DNA of 64,000 bases. It comes from Albula goreensis (lineage: Eukaryota > Chordata > Actinopteri > Albuliformes > Albulidae). Position 1 is the first letter of the stretch. Each line of letters begins with the position of its first letter. Positions 12,031 through 24,570 of the stretch are shown piece by piece. Made by a program: the position numbers and the translations under genes. The stretch lies in NCBI GenBank assembly GCA_022829145.1, contig CM040763.1, positions 12,199,141 to 12,263,140 of the forward strand. Reading direction: 5' to 3'. Under the pieces are notes generated by a model. It ran no database searches, was not told where the DNA came from, and saw only the letters and a program-made list of their open reading frames with translations.

Positions 12031-12653
12031 CGCCACTGTCACCGCAGCCACGCGCCCCCTCTCTTTCCCTCTCCCCCCGGTCACGAGGTGGGTGGGGTCA
12101 CCCCTTAGAGGCACACAGAGGGCACGTGAGGCTCCGAGCCCATTGGAGGAGGACAGGCCAGTCGCAGCAGCCTTATCAAAGCACCTGCCGATTGACTTTC
12201 ACGGTAAAAGATTCATCAATGTGCGAAATAGCTCTGAGTGTGTGGGTAGCAGTAAATCTATATCCATAATTTAGAGGTAAGACTGCTCAGAGAATGAAGC
12301 ACACAACCAGGGTTGATGTACAGCCTACCAGCTCTGATGATGTGAGTAAACTACGCTGAAGACACAGATGTCATGACAACATTGCTGTACCACGCGGCAA
12401 CTTCCAGGCAACGCTATTCATATTTCATGAGGTTGTAGGCCCTTTACTTTTCCTTCAGGCTGACTCGGTAAGTGCACTTGCTACAATATACAGTTCAACA
12501 AATATTCCAACCCTGCACTTACATATGCATTTTTAAAGAACACAAGGTAGGATAATATGCTCATGTTTATACATGTATGGGCTACTGCACCTTTCTGATG
12601 TCTGTAAAGATCGGTTTCCTCCTTTAGAGGTTTGAGTATATTTGAGGGAGCAA

Positions 12654-12686
12654 GTGTGTGTGTGTGTGTGTGTGTATGCGTGTGCG
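12654..12686. repeat. (TG)n microsatellite
   Basis: A TG tract ending in imperfect TATGCGTG. TG-flavoured unique sequence continues to about 12835. Confidence 0.93.
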
Positions 12687-15600
12687 CAGGTGGATGGGAG
12701 AGGCTTTGTGTGTATTGAAAATGTGAGTGAGAAACAGAAATAGGGTCAAAGAGCGTTATATTTACATCGTGTTCACATGTGTGAGAGAATGCGTGTAAAT
12801 ATGCGTGTGAGCATGCCCCTGTGTGTGTGTGACAGAGAGAGAGACATGCTGTATATATTGATCAGTGGTCAGTGAGACGAGGCCCGCTCCCCCATCCCAT
12901 CCCCCCGCCGGCTCCCGCTGTGGCGGGGGTGCCACTGTGTCTTTAAACCGCCTCTGCCTCTAATCTCCTGAGTGATAGCGCAATGGTGACAATGCTGAGC
13001 TAAGCTCCTCGAGGACTCGCAAGATAAGCCACTCTTGTCCCAATGAACTCTAAGTACATCAAACTCCGCCTGTCACCGGGCATGTTTATGACTCCGGAAA
13101 GGAAGCCACACTCTGGATAGCTTACTGCATCTGTCCTGGCCTAATCACACTGTACATCCTTTTCACCATGCAAATAGAGCAGTGCTAAATCCACAGAGAC
13201 CGGCTCTCCAGCAGGGAAAACCCATATCACGCATTCACATATACATATTCTAGTATATCTCTTGCTATCACCATTTTAAATTTTTAAACACAATGCTGTC
13301 TAAATTTCAGAATAAATCTTAGTTGGTTTAGCTGATGTGGGCTGAGCTACTTTGCAGCTAAGATATGTAAGTGTTTCAATGAACAATTATTATTTTAATT
13401 ATTAAATCATTTTAAAATTAGCCCTTTGGTTTGTTTAAAGTTCCTATAGATAGAGGAATAAACAGAAGGTGTGCTTGATGATTGAACAGTTTTCTTCTTT
13501 GGTATCTAAGATGGAGACACCAGAATTTTCTCACTTTTGTATAAAAGTGTCTGATCACACATAATATTCAGCATCCATCCACCAGTAATATGTGCTCAGT
13601 ATGTCCATCTTGTTACTTTCTTAGGCATGAAAGCGTTTCTACAAAACATAAAAAACCTGACAAATACATGTAGATTTCACATATTCATGCACTTAAAGTA
13701 AAAGACACAGGGTCATATAATCTTGATGCTCTTTGAGTGACATATAAAAAAAAATATGTCACATTAGAAAATCTATAGGGTTTATGGTTTTTTTTTTCTT
13801 TGAGGTCTGTGAAACAAACCATTGAAATGAGGCATTCAGCCATTAGCTCATAAGCATATTCCCTATTCAACACATAGACCTCCCTAATTGTTCTGTGTAC
13901 ACACTCACAGTAGATCTTTCACTCAAGAGGGACTGAAACGTTGAAGAATGGAACCGTAAATCAGCTGGAGGGAGGACATTTCGTCGCCACACCTGTTTCA
14001 GTCCAGCCAAACCCTGAGCCAGAGCCTCGATCCCCCACCGCCACACCACAATCTCTGCAACTAGTACACACACTTCTCAACATCGCACATGATGTCTGCA
14101 CTGGGTCAACACATTATTAGAGACAGTTTGTTACTAATAATTACCAGTATTTGACTGGCTGACATCCAAATATATCATTGGCTAGCGCTTCAGCTATTCA
14201 ATATGCTAGCGAGAAAAGGAAAAAAAACATGAGAAAAGGCAGAGCTTAAAAAGGCAGGCATACTAAAGAGTCAGTGTCCATATTATTCAAGATCATTTCT
14301 TCAGAAATTACTCTGACAGAATCTCTCCTCTTCCAGGGATCAGATTTCGTGGGAGTTCAGTTAAATATTCACATAGCAAGAATCCGCCTACTAACGCAGC
14401 GCACTTCATAACCTGCTGCGTGATAAGAAAAGGACAGCGAACTAAAAGCACGTGCCATTAGGCACATTTTTACGGTTTGTATCAATCTAGGATGAAAAAA
14501 AAGCCCAACAAGGAGGATGAAAGCTCACTGAGAGGTAAGGCTCCCATCAGCAGAAGTACAGCATTAAGAAACCTAGCCAGCTTTACCAGAGGGATCCCTG
14601 TGAGTGACATCCGTAACTAGGGTGAGAGTCAGGGAGACAGACCTCAGGTGGTTCAAGCACCTGATCAAAGGCACATTTCCTCAACATTACCGACTTCTCT
14701 CCACAGCACAGCATCACGCACGTGCTCGTCCATTTACATTCACATGCGATTAATCACATATATGCATAATACACGACTGCCACACGAATAAATACCAAAG
14801 GCTTTCATACACCTAAATGCTGCAAATTAAAAGGGCTTATATTACAGGAGATGGTATTCATTTTTTTAAAAAGGGTAGCTGGTAATTTGTGTTCCAAGGG
14901 CAGAAAACCAGGTGAAGTCATGACCAGTGAAGACAGTGACCCCCGGCCATCACAAAGCTCATTCACTACACAGCTTTTTCTTTACCCTCCTCTTCTTAAT
15001 GAATTTGTTGCATTTGCAGACATTGTCATTAATATAACTTTAATTTTGTATATTATAGATTTATTTACTTATTCACTTGTATATTTGTGTGTATATGTTA
15101 GCGTATGAGGGATATCTGCCAGCTCGCCTGCACACACGTTGGACAGGGTTTGCCTCTCTGCTGTGTTTCAGCATAACCATTCCTCATGATTACTCAATAT
15201 TCAATAATGCACCCTTTTTAACTATTTATAGTGGCACTCATGCATAATTGACAGGTCTTTGCACACTCACTGCAGACCTAATGCACAGCGATTGTCATGT
15301 TTACACTATTTTGTTTTTCAAGAGGTGATTATCCACTTAAACTGGCACATATTAGGTTAACATTGCTGCGCAGAGGTTAACCACAACAAAAAGCAGCAGT
15401 GTGCTCGCTGCGCTCACTCAGTGTGTACATGTGGATGTTTATTCTGTCCTGAGAAACAGGACCATCTACTGCCTCCTCCCAAAAAAAATAAAAATGGAAT
15501 ACAAATATAAAATAAAATAACAAATAAAACATTCTAAATAGTATAAATGAAATGTAAAAACACATACAAACTTGTTATGTGATTATAAGTTTACATGTTT

Positions 15601-16780
15601 GCATGTTACACGTATAGTAAGTGATGAAGACAGAAATAAAGGTATTAAATTAAGTCATAGTTTGCTCCAAAACTGTCTGTGTCCACATATCTATCTCCTC
15701 CTCCGTTTCATGGTGAAGCCATGGAACAAATCTGGCCGAATTACCGCAGGTGACAAGACTCTGTTTCTAACGTACAGCCGTGCTCTGACATGACAACAAT
15801 GCACCTGTGCTTCCACCAATACATATTTCAGAGGATGTCGAAAAATATGCGGCGCTCCCCTCTCTCTTCCAGTTGAACAAAAAAATGTGACGTGAGCCTC
15901 AGGAGATGAGAGGAAATGGAGCCACTGTCATTTCTAACAGTGATATCTGGTCTCTCTCGTCCTCCTCCTCCGCACTCAAAGCTCTGGGGAGCTGGACAGA
16001 GCTTGACTGTGTGTTCTCTCCATCGTTTCTGCGGTGATATGGACGCTGGCATTCTCTTTCTGGTGATGTTGTTGTTGTTTTTTTGTTGTTGTTGTCTTGT
16101 CCTCTGGGCTTCAGCAGAAGCGATGGGACTGGGAATAGTTGTCTAGGCTGTACCAAGGTCAGTCCACTCCACATGACAGTTCCTGCCTTCCTACAAGCGA
16201 GGAATCAATACTTTCGGACTGTGGCTGTGCCCTCAGTGTAGAACAGCAAAACTCGTCGGCGCCTGACATGTTTCCAGCCAATCTGATGCTTTCGCCCTCT
16301 CTATCTTATTCACATCGGAGAGAGGCTCCTTGCTTTGTACTGTACTCTACCTTCTGTAGTCTCTCTATCACTCTCTCTGTCTTTGTCTCTGTCTCTTGCT
16401 CACACACATTTTATTTATGCTGCCTTACAAATCCACGTGCTAAAAGTTTTTTATTAAATTATTTTTTTGATTCATGCTAGCTATAGTTAGTGCACTATAG
16501 ACAGTATGAGTATGTGAGTGATTGATATGTACTGTGTGTATGAGTGAGAGAATGTGATGTATATGTGTATCTCTGTGTCTGCATGCACTAGTGATGTGGT
16601 TGCTTTCTGTTGTTGCATGTGTCTGTGATAGGTGTTCAGGTGCATGCATTTACTGTCTCATGTGATGTGTGTTCATTTGCAGTCTCTGATATGCATATGG
16701 AGAATAAGCTGAATCCATGTCGGTGTGTATGTGTGTATCTGGTGTATAGGGGTATCAGTAAAATCTCTGATGTAAGTTTG
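12687..16780. other. Unique non-coding DNA, no gene recognised
   Basis: About 4 kb without a supported exon. The 12950-13090 part is unique and GC-balanced. AT-rich stretches lie at 13250-13420 and 15480-15560. A TTG-rich tract lies at about 16066-16095. Open frames are short and have no recognisable domain. Confidence 0.45.
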
Positions 16781-16851
16781 TGTGTGAGTGTTTGTGTGTG
16801 TGTGTGTGTGTGTGTGTGCGTATATGTGCGGGTATGTGGTGTGGGTGAGAG

Positions 16852-16882
<31 letters not shown>

Positions 16883-16988
16883 AGTGTGTGTGTGTTGTGT
16901 TTGTGTGTGTTTGTGCGTATATGTGTGTGTTGTGTTTGTGTGTGTGTGTGTGAGTGTGTGTGTTGTGTTTGTGTGTGTGTGTTTGTGC
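16781..16988. repeat. Long compound (TG)n block
   Basis: About 200 bp of TG repeats in several sub-tracts separated by TTTG, GAG and GCG interruptions. Higher-order words such as tgttgtgtttgtg recur at about 16892, 16929 and 16961, so an imperfect unit of about 35 bp is superimposed. Valine-cysteine or threonine-histidine open frames here are artefacts. Confidence 0.95.
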
Positions 16989-18189
16989 CAGCACAGTAAG
17001 GTTCGGTAAATCAGTTTCAAGGAAAGAAAGTGTTCCTCCCCTGCTCCAGGCTCGGGCATGGGACCAGAGGGGACACACAGTGTCTGCACAAAAAGCTGCA
17101 CTAATTACAGGGCAGCAGAGACACGTACAGGCAGTCCGTGCCACAAAAGACGCACTGAAACAGAGCGCAAGGGCCACGGGCAATGTTTTTCTGCTCGACT
17201 GTGGCCTATACATGCCTCTCCACTTGTTCCTTGCAACTACTGAAGTTTGTATCCCCAGGCAAAAGTGTGAGGAGGGGGTGAGGAGGAGAGAGATACAGGA
17301 GTGCAATTGTTAACCCTGCGTTTCACTTTCCTTTAATGATCAGAGAGCACATCACCAATTACACTCCCTAATCTTTCCCCACTGCTTTTCCCCTCAAGAA
17401 ATGTTTGAATCAAGAAATGTGCCTGTCAAACAAGAGACTAGATATTACAAAAGTAACTTCAGCCAGAGCGCTAACCTGCACCTCTTTTAAAGGTAGGACT
17501 AATTACATTAAAAAGAAATTCCCCTCTCTAATCATTTTTTTTGCCCTACGCAAGTACTTTAATCAGGTTCAGTTTAGTAGAGGACAGAAAAAAAGAATGA
17601 AACAAAAAAGCCACTTTAATGAATTCAGTATTGAACCATTCATAAAAAAGGGTTTCAAATTAATTGAAAGGCATGCGTGGCATTGTGGGAGACGTGACAA
17701 AAAGTAATGAACGAACGCTTCGGTTGTGCGACATGGAGAGGGCCTGAAGCTTCAGATGGGCTTCACGCTAAGTGTTTATATCAGTGTGGGTGGAATGCGC
17801 AGCGTGGAGCAAGCCATGTATTGTGGGTCGCTTTCAGCCTAAAAGTCCACACATTTTTGATCATGCACAGGATACATCTGCTAGACTATGGAGAGCTTTG
17901 AAGTTGAAACCCTCTTTTCAGGTAGAACGCCTGACCTGAGACAGAGGTCTGGGTTTGTGAGACCTTGGACCAGACCGACACCTGGATGTTTACTAAGGCA
18001 TCTCTGTGCTGTGCTGTAATCAATACCGATCTTTTCCCTCCTGAGCGTAATCGAGCGACTACATCACAGTTCTTACAAAGCTGGCAACAGTGAACCATTC
18101 AGCATGCCAAATGGAGGTGAAATATGGAGCTATATGAGGACTCAAGAACCATGACTAACAATTTGCACTAGTGTTTCATAAATGGTGTT
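16989..18189. other. Unique non-coding DNA
   Basis: No supported exon. 17330-17600 is AT-rich and free of simple repeats. Nothing else is recognised. Confidence 0.4.
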
Positions 18190-18795
18190 TCAAGTCCAAT
18201 AATTTGAACCAACCATTGCATTGTTGTACAGAACAAAATATTTTGATTGGTTGCAGGAAGGTAGAGCTATTTGTAGCTCCACCTATTTTTCGTGGTGATA
18301 ATAGTATTCATGATACCTCATTCAGCCACTAATTTGCACTTCTCCAGCACCATACCTTATAGGACACCTGCACTTCAATGACTTTTTAAGTGTACTTTGA
18401 ATTGATTTCTTGTTACACTTGCTAACCTGCTTTGCTTTTAAAAAATTCATAATAGCTCTGATATCATTAAAAGATCATCCAAAAAGTGGTTGCTCTTTTC
18501 TCAGACTGCAGTCAATCTAACAGGTGTATCAAATATAGTGACTGCACTTTTGCTGAAATGTGTTCTATTTTAACTCCCATTGGCCCATTTTTTGGTCAAA
18601 GATATGGTGACAATCACAACAGGGACATCATCGACAATTCACACCCACCCAGTAATGAAATGTGAATAAGGTATCATGTCACCACAAATGGATGGACCTA
18701 CATGTAGCTGTCAATCACTCAATTATTTTGACCAATCAAAAGGTTTTATTCTTTACAACAAAACACAACATGGTTTAAATCATTCAGTTACAGAA
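18190..18795. mobile_element. Non-autonomous DNA-transposon-like inverted-repeat element
   Basis: Two long arms are imperfect reverse complements. The left arm (about 18196-18322) contains ttttgattggtt, gtagctccacc and gatacctcattca. The right arm, read on the minus strand (about 18790-18657), contains ttttgattggtc, gtaggtccatcc and gataccttattcac in the same order and spacing. The spacer of about 330 bp has no coding frame. Terminal inverted repeats and no transposase fit a MITE or foldback-type element. Exact ends and target-site duplication could not be fixed. A related single arm lies at 45394-45515. Confidence 0.75.
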
Positions 18796-19439
18796 TAACA
18801 TACGCTAGTTCCAACACATTCTAAGCATCATACCTCATTCTGCCAACACTAACGGTCAGGGAGGACAGTCCTCAAACATGAGCTCACGACTTTAACCGCG
18901 CTGTCGCTTTTGAACAAGAAAGATGGCGCTTTGTCTCGTTTCCCATATTTGCTGCTTCCCTGTGGTCCAGGAGGCAGGAGGCATAGCTCAAAAGCAGCTC
19001 TGGCCTCCCCGCCTCTCTCGCTGCCTGATCCAAGCAGAGCAGGCCAAACCTGCGCAGGGAGCCAAGCATCATGGGTGTCCAGGGGACAGGACTCATTCTT
19101 GTACCGCAAGGCTTTTTTTTCCAGGGCTTAATGCAGTGGCACGTAGTTTCAGGGCCCTGGTAAGAGTTTAAAAAAATAAAGGAGATTTGTGTTCCCTCCC
19201 GGTCGTGGCAGCACACGGTAGACAGCAGCCGACGCACATGTATTTAAAAAAAAAAGGGGGGGAGGAATGGCTGCTTTTAGTGGAAAAGGATAGATTTACA
19301 AGCCATGTGTGTGAAAGTGTGTGCGACTCCCCATGATTAGAAAAAAAGAAAACATAAAGGCTAGATTGAAATTATACATCTGTTTAGCCTAATACCTGTT
19401 TTCATTGGCTCGGCACATAGGTAGTTCTTAAAAAAGGAA

Positions 19440-19800
19440 AGGCAACATTCACTTAAAAAAAACTCGCTGACTCGAGAGTTCTTGGAAAAATAAGAAAAAT
19501 GGTATTTACAAAACATTACATATCAATCTTATTTCTTCAAATCTCGGAATGGAACGTAAATTAATGAAGCCGGGCTCTTTTTTCCCATTGCCAGTTGAGT
19601 GCTGGCGATTGTTTCTGGGGTCTTTCCCACGGCGTCCACCTCCGGCTAATGATTTTTCTAGTTGTGCTGATTGAATTGAAAGTTTAAAAGGGACACCCCT
19701 CGGCCTCTCTCTGGACAGATGCGCTCTAAAGCTCTCCATCTCCTTCTGCAGTTTACTGCAGCTGGCTTTCACATGAATTAAAAGAGGAAATCATTGATTT
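19440..19800. promoter_or_regulatory. Candidate conserved non-coding block
   Basis: A unique segment, free of simple repeats, with several homeodomain-type cores (aattaatga, ctaatga, gaattaaaag) and ctgcagtttactgcag, an imperfect palindrome near 19747-19762. It resembles vertebrate developmental enhancers in texture only; conservation is untested. Confidence 0.25.
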
Positions 19801-22800
19801 TCCCATTGCTTAACTTCGAAACTTAATCTTCAGCTATGTTGAGAATCTAGTGCCCTGTCGATATATTTTCTTGGACAAACAAAATGCAGCGAGAGTCATG
19901 CTCTTCCTTGCAGCAAGATAGAGGGGAAAAGGCAGACAAAATTATTTATTGAAGACACCACTTGTCAGGTACACCTTTTTCTTTTGGATCTCAGCAAGGC
20001 AGTGCTATAACACCTTGTCCCTCTCAGAGGGAAACCTCCAGTCAGTATTAAAAAGCAAGGTTTTGCACATCAGACCACAAACACGTGCCTTTCATTTTCC
20101 TGCACTTGCTGATTGGTCATATCAACAAATTATGCGTAGGTGGCTCAGCTAAAAGGGACTGAGCAAATTCACACGCAGGCTGTTAGTTTTTCCACACACA
20201 AAGAAGTGAGGAGAATTTACTAAGGGGTTTGGTCAATATATGGGGATTACCATTTCGTGAGGACAACACATGACACATTTTTGTGAGAGGAGAGGGTAGT
20301 GTGATTTAAGTCTGTTTACTAACTCAAGTACCTCAGAGAGGGTCACCACAGTCAGACTTCCCCCTCAGCCTCGATCAGGCAAACGTTATGTGGCAAACCT
20401 TATCACTCTGCCACATACACAGGGCCCAGCCACCAAATAATTCTCAGAAAAAAAGAAGAAAAAAAGGGAAGGAATCCTTCACTGCATATGGTCTCATCTG
20501 TTTCCAGTTTCTTGCAGATGCTCTGATTTTACTGCTGCAGTCTAGTATTTCATGGCTGATTTACCCAGCGGTTTGGTTTTATACAAACTACATCTCTAAT
20601 GACAGCATATCTCTTGTAAATTGCGGCACACCAATAGTTTCCCCTCGCAGGGACTTCGGCTCCCACCCTCCTGCAGCATTGATTGGAGGACCTCCCACTT
20701 TTAATATCAGAATCACGCTCGCCTCACTCACTGAACACCTTCACAGGATTTACGAATGGGAGAAAGACCAGACAGACGTGGTTTCCTCTCCCCAATTCAA
20801 GACCATGGTGGCCCAGCTCACAGGGCTAGTGACGACCAACTCAGACTGCCAGAGGTGGAAACAGTGGAAATATAATATATGACCATGTCCAGGGTCCAGG
20901 GTCCAGTTCACCTCAACAATTATCTATAATTACATTTAATACTTGTATGTTTAAACCAACCGAATGCCAGAAGCTGGCTCGGTGTTGATAGTTTAGTATA
21001 AAAAAAGCAGTTGTTTGCTGTAAAAATGGTGATCACATGGATCCTGCTGCTTGCTCACATTTATAAAGCATTCCAGCATGTTCTACCTCATGCCTTTAAT
21101 GTTTCCCTCCTTTTAACCTCCCGGTGTGCCTTTTATTTCTCAGAAATGGACTGATGTCTCAACAAAACACATGCAACAGTGTTCCCTCCCAGCGCAGGAG
21201 CCCCACACGCTAACATCCACCGAGTTCAGACACACGGATCCCTCTCTTATGAGAACTGAGTGGGAACAAGATTCCATTACACTGTATTTGCATTCTGTAC
21301 ATCTTAGTCTCCACTGTACCGCACAGCTGTTGGACTCTCTTTTTTTCCCCTGCATTCTTGGGATAACAGTCCACAACACTGCAATGCTTCCTAACTGTGT
21401 GAAAGTCTTCTCATATCTCTGCTACTTCTGAAGTGTCTGGTTTGGTCTTCCTTGATTTCTGTCAACCAGCATTGCCTCCCCCCCCATCCCCACCCCACCG
21501 TCCTCACTCACGCACACGGACACACATGGTCACCGCGCATAAATGGAATCCGAGCTCAGCTTAACGGGCTCATTTATTCCTGATGGTTTAAACGATTTCA
21601 TCACAATTAATGACAAGGCCTCAACCTCCCGGTGATTCGCCGCCAGATGTTCTGGGAGCGCGAGGGCCCCTCTCCGCCTTGACGGCCGGTGACAAGTCGT
21701 CCTCTGAAGGACACCCCCCTCGGTGAAGAAGGTGGGGGAGAGACAGAGGTGGATGACACCTCCTCCACTCCTCCAACCTCGGAGCACGACAGAACGAGTT
21801 TGCCTGACGATTCCGGGGCCTGTCTGACAATGATACACAGGCGTTTGCTGCGAAGCGGAGTAGCCACTTCCAGATCCACAGTGTCAGCACACTGATGACA
21901 TTCCCATAATCCAACACGCCCACGTCTGGACTACAATGGCATGCCATCTACGATGCCACAAGATACACCCTGGTCAACACCCTCTCACCAACATTACAAC
22001 ACTCACCAGAGGTCTTGTCAGAATGGTCTCCTACACTTAACTATGAAATATGAAGGGCACAGCTTCCCAAAACCTTGTGATGGAGGTTTTGTTTGGTGCA
22101 AGTTATCACACAGTACAGCTGAAACCTTAGCATTCGCAATTAAATCCAATAAAACACTGACATTTAAAAAAGAAATCGTTAAAAAGGTATTTCTACTAAA
22201 GTGTATCAAATACAGTAGGATGTCCCCACTAACACTTTAGAAATTCGGTTAATTTAGATGTGCTGAAAGGAATCCTATAGCCCTGCTTAAGATGTATATT
22301 TTCCCACTAGCTTTCATTTATTTTTCAAATGTATTCTGTAGCCCAGTCCACTGTTTTTCTTTAATTCTGCTAATGAACGTTTTGGTGGGCTCAGCCAAGT
22401 CCTTAAGTACATTTTAATTTGAGGGGCGTGAGCAGGAAAAAGATCTTTGGGAGGATCTGTCTAGTTTTCGTGTCGCTCCACAGATTGTCCGAATCTGCTA
22501 CAGTGGCCACAAAGGTGCTTGATCGCTGTGGTCCAAAGGAAAGAAAAAAAAAAGACTCCATGTAAAATAATGAGCAGCCTTAAGCCTAACTTTATTACAT
22601 ATGTATAATTTTAAAATATTTAAAAAATCCTCACATGTATCACTTGCTGCTATACATTAAAACACATGGAGTGTGGATTAATAAAACAGGACTATGGACT
22701 GTATGAGAGAGGAATATAAATTGACAGTGTCCAGAAAGCCATTGATCAGGGAGATCACATGCTCTCCTTCAAACTGTGAAGGATTATGGTTTAAAAACAA

Positions 22801-23312
22801 GCTTTGTAATTGAAAAGATGGGGTCATTAAATTTATTGGCTTACATATGAAAATATTGACTCTTCCCAGAGACCTCCCCTTCATCTTTCAATCCCTTTAT
22901 TTCCCTAAATAAATCTTTATTCATGTCGCATTGATTTATTGATGAGAGAAACTGATAAACCAGCACAGAATCAGTAAAAAAAGATGTGGTTGAGCAATGA
23001 AAATAAATATATCAAATGAAATCGGTGGAAAACAAACGGAACAGGACCTTTGTGGGTCAAAGGCTGGAAAACGGTCAGCTGGATTGTCAGTAAATAGCTC
23101 ATAATTGTGTGTGCAACAGTGAAATTCCACCCTCTAACCAACAAAAGGGAGGCATTACCTTGTACATTTTAAAGCTGTTCAAGCAAAAAAAAAAAAAAAC
23201 AAACAGGCAGCATTTTTAAAATCCTCACACTAAATGTAGTTCACACTAAACGACTTGATGACCGCTTGACCTCAAAAGAAAAAGTACGCAAATATGGCAG
23301 GGTTTGTTGTAG

Positions 23313-23392
23313 GAAAGTGAGGAAGGGAAAGAGGGGGGTGAGAGACAGAGAATGAGAGAAAGAGAGAGGGAGAATGAGGAGAAAGGAGGGGG
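23313..23392 (+). repeat. Purine (GA)-rich tract
   Basis: Nearly pure A/G on the plus strand for about 80 bases, with GAGA words and short G runs. Such mirror-like purine tracts can form triplex DNA. There is no coding content. Confidence 0.85.
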
Positions 23393-23879
23393 TAGGCTTT
23401 CCACTGTCCCTGAAAGTCTACATAGTGAATAAGGACTCTTCCAAGCAGTTCACATCTGTTCTTCGTTTATCAAGAACTCGAAAGAAAATGGCAGGAAACG
23501 TTGACGCTGTAGGGGAAGATGAAAAGGCTCAAATAAACCTGTGTCACACATGTACTGTGGTGAAATCACTATCTCCTGAGGATTAGCCTGTACCAAGGTG
23601 CCAGCACTTCTGCTTGGACATGCTTTTCAAACGTGGACCCAGGTCTGCAGCACAAACACACTACATCTCATGCTCAAACAAGCAATCATGGCCTCCGAAA
23701 GCCAAATCGAATGCCTCTTTGGCTTTGATGCCGCTTTTTGTGTCACCACATGCAGAAACAAAATGACTCTCTCTCTCACCTTTGTTACAACACACACAAA
23801 ATGCATACACAAAAAGAAGGCTCCGGGCATGATGTCGCATGCGGCGTCATGTGGAGCCCGCATTCATGAGCGGCACTGA

Positions 23880-24110
23880 GGCGATGGCCGCCGCTGCGTT
23901 TCCGATGCTGTGATGAGCAGATATTAAATGTGTGCTGTTGAGCTTTCTGCTGCCTGTGTGGATAATGAGCGGGCGGAGCTACCAGGTAACCGCTTCATTA
24001 TGCAGAATAGACACTTAACGAATCCCACACCTCATTAACAGTAATAAGTGTCTGCTGCCACCTCCATTGTCAGCAGGATAAGCAATCAGTAGGGTCATTT
24101 CACATCATAA
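23880..24110. promoter_or_regulatory. Candidate conserved non-coding block
   Basis: A unique segment with ggataatgag, ttcattatgcag, cctcattaac and caggataagc words (homeodomain-like and GATA-like cores) and no simple repeats. It begins with a small CpG-bearing patch. Only motif texture supports the call. Confidence 0.25.
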
Positions 24111-24525
24111 CAGCTACTGGGGCACATTACTATCTTGTTCATCATGGGATAGGCATCCATTAGGTGCACATACACACTCACACACTTGCATTAGGTTGGG
24201 TGAAAGACAGATGGATGGAATTATGGAGGGAGCCATTCAAGACTGAGATCAATATTTGACTATCTATGAAAATCTAGAGTGGGAGGAATGAAGAGATGGA
24301 AAATACTAACGTGTGTTTGTGTGTTGTGTGCATGATTGTGGGCCTGTGAGTATCAGTATTTTTGTTTTTTTTTATGTGTTTGTGAGCGTTTGTGAGCATA
24401 AGTGTGTTTGAACAAGAGTCTTTGAATGTGTATGTATGTGTGGATCTGTACACATGAATATTTGACAGTATTTGCAATGCATAGGTAAGACAGGAAAAAG
24501 ACTGCATGTGTGTTCATACAGTCTA

Positions 24526-24527
<2 letters not shown>

Positions 24528-24569
<42 letters not shown>

Positions 24570-24570
24570 G
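24528..24570. repeat. (TG)n microsatellite
   Basis: A TG run of about 36 bases followed by CGTGTG. Confidence 0.96.

Larger units (their letters stand above)
18796..24527. other. Unique non-coding DNA with several possible conserved blocks
   Basis: No exon with splice support. A frame of 164 codons is open at 20388-20882 on the plus strand, but it lacks recognisable domains and the composition is that of unique non-coding DNA. A purine-rich GA tract at 23313-23392 and candidate regulatory blocks at 19440-19800 and 23880-24110 are listed separately. The GC-rich block 21600-21900 contains CpGs but no promoter signals I could support. Confidence 0.4.

Noticed and set aside
16755..17306. 183-codon Thr/His-rich frame on the minus strand
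   Set aside because: It is a read-through of the TG repeat block, with compositional Thr-His repeats only.
20388..20882. 164-codon open frame on the plus strand
   Set aside because: The translation has no recognisable domain, no flanking acceptor or donor was convincing, and it ends in ordinary unique DNA.
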